Part shown: in pieces, positions 28,040 to 37,200 of the stretch
Position numbering within the stretch: position 1 is the stretch's first letter
Layout of the letters: each line of letters opens with the position of its first letter
Assembly: GCA_026709085.1 (NCBI GenBank)
Contig: JAPOTR010000022.1
Location: forward strand, 1-64,000
Length of the DNA: 64,000 nucleotides
Origin: Cyanobacteria bacterium MAG CAR3_bin_5
Lineage (GTDB): Bacteria > Cyanobacteriota > Cyanobacteriia > PCC-6307 > Cyanobiaceae
Direction: 5' to 3'
The notes under the pieces: model-generated
Told to the model about the DNA's origin: nothing
The model's input: only the letters and a program-made list of their open reading frames with translations
The model's database searches: none
Made by a program: the position numbers and the translations under genes

Positions 28040-29893
28040 ATGTGTGGCATCGTGGCAACGATTGGCTCCCGTGAGGTGGCCCCTCTCTTGCTGCAAGGTC
28101 TGCAACGCCTTGAGTATCGGGGCTACGATTCCGCCGGTTTGGCCACGGTGACGCCCGGTCAACTCCACTGCTGCAAGGCGGAGGGAAAGTTGGTCCATCT
28201 GCGGGAGAAGCTGGAAAGGAGCCCTGTTGCCGGTTGCTGCGGCATTGGCCACACCCGTTGGGCCACCCACGGCAAGCCGAATGTTCGCAATGCGCATCCC
28301 CAGGTGGATGAGGCTCACCAAGTGGCGGTGGTCCAGAACGGCATCATCGAAAACCATCGTCTTCTGCGCCAGAGCCTGGAGCAGCAGGGCATTCGCTTCA
28401 GATCCGACACGGATACGGAGGTCATCCCTCACCTGGTGGCCCAGGCCCTGGCGGACCTGGAGGGAACGGCGCCCCCAACAGACCTGCTGCGGCAGGCGGT
28501 GGCCCGGGCGGTTCAACAGTTGGAAGGCGCCTATGCTCTGGCGGTCATCTGGCTGGGTCAGCCTGGGGAGCTGGTGGCGGCGCGCTACAACGCCCCTCTT
28601 CTGATCGGTCTGGGGGAAGGGCAGTTTTTCTGTGCCTCCGATACCCCTGCTCTGGCGGGTTTTGCCAGCACCATCGTCAGTCTGGAGGATGGGGAAATGG
28701 CCCGTCTCACCCCCTTGGGGGTGGAGTTGTTTGATGGATCCGGTCAGCGCACCCAGCGCACCCCTCAACCTCTGCGCGGTGGCGACTACACTGCCGATAA
28801 GCGGCACTTTCGTCACTTCATGCTCAAGGAAATCCATGAGCAGGCGGATGTGGCGGCTGCCTGGGTGGAGCGTTGCCTGGCGGCGCCGGCTGACGAGAGC
28901 CTGGCAACAGTTCTCCAGAATGTGCAGCGGGTACAGCTTCTAGCCTGTGGCACCAGCCGCCATGCCGCCCTGGTGGGGGCCCATCTCCTTGAGCAGTTGG
29001 CTGGCGTTCCCGCCAGTGTGCATTACGCCAGCGAGTTTCGCTATGCGCCGCCGCCGCTGCTGCCCCAAACCCTCACCATTGGGGTGACCCAATCGGGAGA
29101 AACCGCTGATACTCTGGCGGCCCTGACCATTGAAATGGAACGGCGCCATGCACTGGAGCCCAATGCCCCGCCGCTGATGCTGGGCATCACCAACCGCCCT
29201 GACAGCTCCCTCAGCCGCTTGGTGCCCCATGTCCTGGACCTCAAGGCCGGGGTGGAAGTCGGTGTGGCGGCCACCAAAACCTTCCTGGGCCAGATGCTGG
29301 CCTTCTACGCCATTGCCCTGCTCCTGGCCAGTCAGCGCCATGGCGCCTCGGCCCAGGTGAGAGCCTGCCAACAGGCCCTGGCACAACTGCCGGAGCAGCT
29401 CTCCCAGGCGCTGCACACCATGGATCAGTGCTGTGCAGAACTGGCCCATGGCTTTGCAGAAACCAAGGACGTGATTTACCTGGGGCGGGGCATCAACTAT
29501 CCCATTGCCCTGGAAGGTGCCCTGAAGCTGAAGGAAATCAGCTATATCCATGCGGAAGGCTATCCCGCTGGCGAGATGAAGCACGGTCCCATTGCCCTGC
29601 TGGATCAGCATGTGCCGGTGGTGTCCATCGCCACGCCCGGACCGGTGTTCGACAAGGTGCTCTCCAATGCCCAGGAGGCCAAGGCCCGTGACGCCCGCCT
29701 CATTGGCATTGGCCCCGTCTGTGGGGACACGGAGATCTTTGACGTGCTGCTGCCCATTCCCCCCGTCCATGAACTCGTCTCGCCCCTGTTGACCATCGTG
29801 CCCATGCAACTGTTGGCCTACCACGTTGCGGCCCACCGGGGCTTGGACGTGGATCAGCCGCGCAACCTGGCCAAGAGCGTCACCGTGGAATAG
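28040..29893 (+). CDS. glmS: Glutamine--fructose-6-phosphate aminotransferase (isomerizing)
   Basis: Makes glucosamine-6-phosphate for peptidoglycan and LPS. The 617-aa protein starts MCGIVATIGSREVAP with the Ntn catalytic cysteine right after Met1. The glutaminase domain shows IGHTRWATHGKPNVRNAHP and VVQNGIIENH. Two SIS domains follow (LACGTSRHAALVG, GVTQSGETADTLAAL, YLGRGINYPIALEGALKLKE, YPAGEMKHGPIALLD), with the C-terminal RNLAKSVTVE. Full length and intact. Convergent with rlmN. Confidence 0.98.
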   Translation: MCGIVATIGSREVAPLLLQGLQRLEYRGYDSAGLATVTPGQLHCCKAEGKLVHLREKLERSPVAGCCGIGHTRWATHGKPNVRNAHPQVDEAHQVAVVQNGIIENHRLLRQSLEQQGIRFRSDTDTEVIPHLVAQALADLEGTAPPTDLLRQAVARAVQQLEGAYALAVIWLGQPGELVAARYNAPLLIGLGEGQFFCASDTPALAGFASTIVSLEDGEMARLTPLGVELFDGSGQRTQRTPQPLRGGDYTADKRHFRHFMLKEIHEQADVAAAWVERCLAAPADESLATVLQNVQRVQLLACGTSRHAALVGAHLLEQLAGVPASVHYASEFRYAPPPLLPQTLTIGVTQSGETADTLAALTIEMERRHALEPNAPPLMLGITNRPDSSLSRLVPHVLDLKAGVEVGVAATKTFLGQMLAFYAIALLLASQRHGASAQVRACQQALAQLPEQLSQALHTMDQCCAELAHGFAETKDVIYLGRGINYPIALEGALKLKEISYIHAEGYPAGEMKHGPIALLDQHVPVVSIATPGPVFDKVLSNAQEAKARDARLIGIGPVCGDTEIFDVLLPIPPVHELVSPLLTIVPMQLLAYHVAAHRGLDVDQPRNLAKSVTVE

Positions 29894-29914
29894 GGGCGGC
29901 AGCGTGCAGGGCGC

Positions 29915-30994
29915 TCAACCACCAGGGGGTCCACCATGGGCCGTGGTGGTTGCCAAACGGCGGCGCAGTTGGCCACAGGCGGCATTACGATCCAGGCCCC
30001 GACTGGACCGCACACTCACCGCCACACCCTGCCGGGCCAGGATCCGCCGAAAACGCTCCACGTGCTGAGGACGAGGACGTTGAAAGTCTTCCTCCGGGAT
30101 CGGGTTGTAGGCCATGAGGTTGACATGGCTTTGAAAGCCTCGGATTCGTTCCGCCAACTCCGCGGCATGATGGGGCTGATCGTTGACGCCCGCCAGGAGA
30201 ACGTACTCGAAACTCACCCGCCGTCCTGTTTGGGCCACGTAGGAACGACAGTCCTCCAGCAAGTCCTCCAGGGGATAGGCCCTGGCAGTGGGAATCAGGT
30301 GTTCCCGCAGAGACTGGTTGGAAGCATGGAGGCTCACAGCCAGGGTGAACTGGCTGCGCCCCAAATCCCGACGAGCCTTTTGGGCAAGGGCGTTGATGTG
30401 GTGGGGAATGCCCACGGTGCTGATGGTGATGCGCCGCTGGCCAATGCCCAGGTCACGGCAGAAACATTGAACACTGTTCAACACCGCGGCAAGATTGAGC
30501 AGGGGTTCTCCCATGCCCATGAACACCACGTGGGTGGGTTGACGTCCCATCGTCTCCCCCATGCTGAGCACTTGATCAATGATCTCGTGGCTGGCCAGGG
30601 AGCGCTGGTATCCTCCTTTGCCCGTGGCGCAGAAGCGACAGGCCATGGGACATCCCACTTGGCTGGACACACAGACGGTCAACCGCTCCGCCGTGGGAAT
30701 CCCCACAGTCTCAACGGTGTTCCCGTCCCCAAGCCCCAACAACAGCTTGGTGGCGCCGTCTCCAGCCTGAACCTGCTGCACCAGCCGAGAGCGTCCAATG
30801 CCCACATGCCGATGGGCCTCCCGCCAATCCCTGGGTAGCACGGTAATGGCGCCCAGATGCCGCGCTCCTCGACGGTAGATCCACTGTTGCAGTTGACGGA
30901 CACGGTAGGGAGGCTGGCCAGTGGAGGCCAGCCAGGCCTGCAGGTCATCAGGACTCATCCCCAGCAGCACGAAGGCTTCCGGGGCAGGATTCAC
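29915..30994 (-). CDS. rlmN: 23S rRNA (adenine-2503-C2)-methyltransferase RlmN
   Basis: Radical-SAM methylase of 23S rRNA A2503, and of some tRNAs. The cluster motif C-x3-C-x2-C is in [18 protein letters not shown]. The methyl-carrying cysteine lies in the C-terminal [20 protein letters not shown] and [20 protein letters not shown] are typical. I chose the GTG at 30994 ([12 protein letters not shown]), giving 359 aa and avoiding overlap with the hli gene just upstream; an open frame continues to 31129 through hli. It lies 20 bases downstream of hli and is probably co-transcribed with it. Confidence 0.93.
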   Translation of the reverse strand: MNPAPEAFVLLGMSPDDLQAWLASTGQPPYRVRQLQQWIYRRGARHLGAITVLPRDWREAHRHVGIGRSRLVQQVQAGDGATKLLLGLGDGNTVETVGIPTAERLTVCVSSQVGCPMACRFCATGKGGYQRSLASHEIIDQVLSMGETMGRQPTHVVFMGMGEPLLNLAAVLNSVQCFCRDLGIGQRRITISTVGIPHHINALAQKARRDLGRSQFTLAVSLHASNQSLREHLIPTARAYPLEDLLEDCRSYVAQTGRRVSFEYVLLAGVNDQPHHAAELAERIRGFQSHVNLMAYNPIPEEDFQRPRPQHVERFRRILARQGVAVSVRSSRGLDRNAACGQLRRRLATTTAHGGPPGG

Positions 30995-31014
30995 GGGAGG
31001 AGGGTTCAGTTGGC

Positions 31015-31170
31015 TTACTTCCACACCAGCAGTCCGTGGCCCAGAAGGATTTCCACCAGCAGTAGAGTCATAAAGCCCACCATGGCAACGCGCCCATTGA
31101 GTCGCTCGACATGGCTGTGAAAACCACAAGCAGGCCGGCGGCGTTGTGGAACAATGCGAGGCTCAAGCAT
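31015..31170 (-). CDS. hli: High-light-inducible protein (single-helix Lhc-like)
   Basis: A 51-aa one-helix protein of the HLIP/SCP family, which protects photosystem assembly by binding chlorophyll and carotenoid in the thylakoid membrane. It starts [18 protein letters not shown] and contains the diagnostic [12 protein letters not shown] motif (residues about 23-34), followed by one hydrophobic helix ([17 protein letters not shown]). The stop TAA is the complement of 31015-31017. It sits between rpoC2 (40 bases) and rlmN. The gene is very short and easily missed. Confidence 0.92.
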   Translation of the reverse strand: MLEPRIVPQRRRPACGFHSHVERLNGRVAMVGFMTLLLVEILLGHGLLVWK

Positions 31171-31209
31171 GGCAAGTTGACGAAGAAGAAAGTAACAGAG
31201 GAACCAAGG

Positions 31210-34200
31210 CTAAAGTTCAAATCTCTCATCCATGGGCAGAGGCTCTGTTTCCAGGGCTTCCGCCTGTGCGCTATCATGGATGATGAGGTTCTCTTCCGGG
31301 TTCTTCCGGTCTTGCTCAGGCTCGTCTTCTGTGCTGTTCTGCTCCTGGGGAAGAGCCTCTGAAGGGAGCACTGTGTCCACCAGATCGTTGGAGTCACCCG
31401 GGCGTGTCAAGACAGCGGGACTGATGCCGGTGTCGTCAATCCGGCGGCGAGCTTTACGAAGCTGCTCATCTGATGGGTCGTCCAGAACAGGGGCAGCGTG
31501 GCTGGACACAGGAATCTCAACCGTGTAGTCTGGCCGTAAACTAGATAAGCGACGGTAGCCGGTTTGATCATCATCGAGAATATCAGGATGGGGGCCAGCC
31601 TCATCCTGCAATTGATCATCAAAGCCATCAAAGCCTGTGCCAGCAGGAATCAGACGACCAATGATCACGTTCTCCTTCAGGCCACGGAGTAAGTCGCTTT
31701 TGCCCTCGATTGCCGCTTCCGTCAACACCCGCGTGGTTTCCTGGAAACTGGCGGCAGAGATAAAGCTATCGGTATTGAGAGAGGCCTTGGTAATCCCCAG
31801 GAGCAGGGGAGAGAACTGGGCTTGCATTCCACCAGTGACAGCGATGGCTGCATTGGTTTTGGCCACCTGGGACAGCTCAACCAGCTCCCCAGGAAGGAGA
31901 GTGGTATCTCCAGCATCTTCAATCCGCACCTTACTGGTCATTTGGCGCACGATTACTTCAATATGCTTGTTGTCAATGGTGACCCCCTGGGACCGATAGA
32001 CCGACTGCACCGCGTCCACTAGACGCTGCTGCACAGTGGCAATGGCTCCTTGGGCAGCTTCCATCATGGATTGACGACGGCGCAGCAAGTCCTTGAAGTG
32101 AATCTCCAGGAGTTCATGGGAATTGATCGGTCCATCGGTTAACGCACTTCCCGCCTGAACCTGATGACCATCCGAAACCATGACATTGCGCCCCAAGGGA
32201 ATGTCGTAAACATGAACACGGTCGTCTTCCATCATCATAGGCTCAGCTACAACAGGCATCTCTGTAGAGGCGGGAACCTTCATCTGTCGAACCAATTCAA
32301 TGAGTTCGCTTTTCTTGAGGATGCTCAGGGGTGGAGATGGAGGAAGAATCCCTACCTGGCTCAGCTTTTGACAAAGTTCTACCTTCCTGGCAGCCTGACT
32401 CTGCTGTGACAATGGCTTCAAGCCATGTTCCTTGCAAAGTTTCTGTAGTGTCTTGATGGATTGTCGCTCAAGACTTGGCCTAAAGAAGGTTGAAGCCTTC
32501 TTCCCTTTCGGGTCAAGCTGGTGCGCAAGCTGTACAAGCTGGTGCTTGTCTAAATCCTCCAGAGGTTGTGGCGGAGCTTGCACACCAGCATCCTTCAGAG
32601 CTGCACAAAGCGCCAACTTGTCGAGCTTAGAATAAGCTCTTAACCCATTGTCCTTACAATACTTTTTGAGTTGCCGAGATGATTGACCATCAAAACTACC
32701 TTCCAGAAAGACTGCTCGTTTCTCCTGAGAGGAATCAATCTCATTGATAAAAGCGGTGATATTCTTTTCCTTTTGTGTTTCAATCGAGGGAGCTTGCATG
32801 GAAACACCCGCGTCCTTCAGGTATCGAATCAAGATGGCTTTTTTCCCTTTTTCCTTAGGAGAAGTGATGTGAATATTATGTTTTTTACTCAGTTTTTCCA
32901 GATCAGCAAGTGTTTGTCGATTCAAGTCGCCCTTCAGCAAGTCCCTGCGCTGCTCACCAGCAGGATCCAGTTTCTCCACAAGGTCAATCAGTTGGTCAGC
33001 CTTGAGATCCTGTAATGCTGGGGGCGGAGCCGTGACGCCAGCACGCTCCAGCCTGTGGCAGATCTCTGGTTTTTTCCATGAGGTGTAGCCCTTCAGGCCG
33101 TGCTGGCGGCAAAGGTCTTGCAGGTTCTTCACCATCATCGCGTTCAATTCGCCCACACCCAGTAGTGCTGTCTTATGCTGATCCTCGCTCCATGGCGCCG
33201 GCCTGCTGACTTTGGCTGTTCCCCCAAACATGCTGTAATCTGACGAGATGTCATAGGAGCCATCCCCTTGCTGCTCTTCAATGATCTTGACCGAAACCTC
33301 TTCGTCTTCACTGACTTCCAGCTTCACACGTCCTGAACTCTGACACAGGACGGAAGCATCGCGAGGCCGACGGGCTTCAAGCAATTCTTCGATGCGAGGC
33401 AGACCTTGCACAATATCACCCGTTTTGGCGCGTTCAAACACCAGCAGAGCGAGGGCATCACCGCGCTGCACCAAGCCACCATCCCGAACGTGAAGAATGG
33501 ATTCCGGAGAGACCATATAGGGGCGGCCGACTCGGAGACGCAGCCAGCCTGGACGGATGGCTTCCACCACACCACTGGTGGGGGAAGTGGTATGAACTTC
33601 TCCAAGCATCACAATGCCGGATCGTCTCGTCTTCACTCCCCGAGCCAGCATGTCGCCACTCTGGACATATTGCCCTTGCTGGACTTCAAGAGGGCCTTGG
33701 TTGCGGTCAACTTGATAAATCTCTTGAGACAAAGAATTAATCAAAAGAGCAGAACCCTGAGGAGTATCTACAGACTGAACATAAGTCAATACATCTGTAA
33801 TGAGATTGTCTGCCAGAATCATGCCCGGATTAACCAACATACCTTTGCGGAAATGCCTTAGAATATTCTGATTGTCGCAAAGATGCTGCTCTCCAGAAAG
33901 AATGGTAATGCTGTTATCTGTAAGAACTGCTACACCGTCTATTTGGCTTGTGATGGGGGCTTTGGTCAGCTGTGTTCCAGGATCTATCCATTGCCCATTA
34001 GTAATAGTCAAGATATCCTTGCTACTGAAAGCATAGATTTCTTCCGGCACAGCAAACTTCTCAGCCTGAACCGGGCTGAGAAGCAGGGCAGATCCGTCTG
34101 GAGTATCCACAGCCTGGACATAGATCGCTGGAGAGGGCTTCAGTTCCCTGATGAGCTGAGCCAGTTCATCTTTGTCCAATGTGTCCAGTGTCCGCGGCTC

Positions 34201-37200
34201 CGGCTGAATCCCAGCCTGGGCAAGCAGAAAACAGTACTCCTCTGCTTCACCAGGAAGTCTTAGATCATTTTCTCTGCAAAGACGCTCTAGCTCTTCCTCA
34301 CTCTGCTGATCAAAGTCCTGCTTCGAATAACCATTTTCTTTTTCGGTAGAGGAGATGAGTCTCTGATTTTGTAAAGGTATAATCTTTTCTGATATATTAG
34401 AACTTTCTAAGCATTGAATTAGTACTTGCTTGCGCAAGTGATTTGACTTAGTTAAGTTATGTTTCTCACAGAGTTCTTTTAGACGACTTACAGACTCTCT
34501 TGTAAAGTTACCTCTGAGTAACTGAGCTTGTGAACATTGCTCACCAGACGGATCCACGAACCTCTCAATAAGTATCCTCAGCTTTTCTTTGCCTGACGCT
34601 GACGTCACACCCTGGATAAGCATTTCGTTACCTGTATCAGAAAGCAAACCTTCCTGGAAGAACTCCAAAACCTGGTCGTCCTGGCACGGATGCAGTTCAC
34701 CGTTGCAAATTGTCAAGCTATGCTTATCCTGATTGACCATAACAACACCTGATAAGCCACTAGCCACATCCGGCATGATCTCTGTATTGGCCTCAATCCA
34801 CTGCCCATCAACGACCAAAGAAGGCTTTGCTTTGCTGAGATGATAGGTCTCTTGCGGGAGGGTAAACTCCTGAACAGGGCTTAGCAGCAACGCTGCACCC
34901 TCTGGTCCATCCACAGACTGGACAAAGGTGAGGGCATCAACCGTCAGATCCTGGCTCAACACATGTCCTTCCCGAACCAATTGGCCTGACTGAAAATGCT
35001 TCAAAGCCTTCTCATCGGCACAGGCATGGAGATCACCACCACGAATGGCAACCATCTGCCCAGCAGAATTGACAAGAACTTTAGCAATACCACTGATCCG
35101 GCTTGTGCTGGTCACCAACTCCGTTCCTTGGTCCGTCCACTGGCCATCGCTCACCAGCAAAGTACTTGGATGCATGGGGTAGGTTGTTTGCTGGGGAAAG
35201 GGGCTGACCAGCAAGCCAGAGCCTTCCGGGGTCTCCACAGCCTCAACGCATGTCAAGGCGTCGGCAAGCAGCTCTTCAGTGATGGGCTGCCATGGGTAGA
35301 CCAACTGTCCCTTACGAAAAGACTCACAGACATATTTATCATGGCAAAGATGTATATCACCGCTACGGATTGTCAATTGACAGTCAGGTAAGTTCTCCTG
35401 ATGCTTCACCAAGGGATCTCCTTGAACAAGACGTTCTCCTAGTTTTACATCCATAGAGATGTTTTCTGGAACTACAACGTTGAAAGTATCTGATTCCCGC
35501 TCCACAATTAATCTCCGAACAGGCTCAGCTTCGAATTCGGCTGGCTTCTTGCCTGCACCTCTTACTTCGTTATTAATCTTTTCCACTGTGGAAAGCTCAA
35601 CAACGGTATCTTTCTCCAACGGAGTATCCCAAGATCTTGTAATACGTGCCTCAATAGGAGGAATTTGCACCACACCATCTTCCTTGCAGAGAATCTGTGT
35701 TGTGGCGATAATCTGACCCGGCTTTACACGCTTTCCATCTTCTACTTTCAATTCCGTATGAGTAGAGCCATGGGTTGCATCAGATAGGGTATCGCGGCGT
35801 ACCAAAAGACTTTCCAAGATCACCATGCTGAGACGCTGGCTCTTCTTGGTGCGACCAGGCACCACTTCCACGTCGACAGTCATCTGCGGTGTTGTATCAG
35901 CAGTTTCCAGAATAACCTGGGTGCGTAGAAGCTCCACTGGCTCCACGGACTTCACCAGTTCGCCATCCTTGAACATCAAACGCTGTTGAGCTTTCAAGGT
36001 CATGGAAGGGCCTCTAGCTTTCTTAATTGACGTGGTAGCAGGAACATAAGCATTATCTGGAATGGCAAACTCTTCGACAGGGCGAAGGAGAAGAAAGGGA
36101 CTACCCTCGGATGGATTCAAAACAGACTCCACATAATGAATATCCTCAGCAACCAACTCACCTTCAATCAGCACATCTCCAGGATTAACAAGTATGCCTT
36201 CTTCGGAGAAACGCTCAAGAGCTTCTTTATGATTTGTTTTATTAACATCACAATAATATATTTTACCATTTCTTATGGTTATTTCTCTCAAGATATCATT
36301 TTTCTGAATAACTGTTACAATACCTGAAGTTTGACTGAATATATCTTTAACAACTTCAGTTCCAGTTTCAATTTCCTGATAATTCTTGATCATTAGCAAA
36401 GAAAGGTCTTTATTGATTTCATGAGTTTCTTGAGGAATCCATAGCAAGGTTCCTCCATGAGATAACTCAAAACCATGTTTATTTGAACGAGATTTTTTAA
36501 TACTTAAACCTGGACTAAATTTTACTAGACCACCGCTCTGGGTCTTGAAGCGCTCATCGCTCAGCTCAGCAATGACATCACCATGACTAACTTTATTGCC
36601 TGGATTGGTATTTAGACGATAGATCAAACCATCATCACTTTCTAAATGCCAGAGCTCACCAACATGGCTGCTCTCCTCAACTAGCTTTAAATCTTTAATT
36701 GTAAGTCTAGCCGTAACAATCTGCACTTCGCGTGAGTCACCTGTAGCATCTCGTAGACGCACATCACCACCATGTTCACTTTTTAAGCAACTTTCTGCAA
36801 GCACATCATCTTTTTGAACTGCAGAATCAGCTTCAACAACTGGCTTGGCATTCGGAGGCAAGTTATAAACGTCTCCACTGAGAACCCAGATCTTTCCTAA
36901 TCGTTGTGCTTTAACAGTAACGTTACCTTGGCGATCTGTAGCTTCCCGAGGTTGAATCTCCTTGTCATACTTGACTTGACCAGCCAAGTCACAGATAACA
37001 TCCTTGGTAGCTTTTTCAACGCTTTTCTTCACGTTGCCACCTGCAATCTGTCCTAGCACATCATCGCGATTGACAGTACTGCCGTTCTTGACAAATAGAA
37101 CAGAGCTAGAGGTGATAGAGACGCTTTGTTTCTGACCAGAAATAGATTCAACACTCAACTGGAAATCCGTTTCGGCTATATAAGCATTAATACCATGGGA

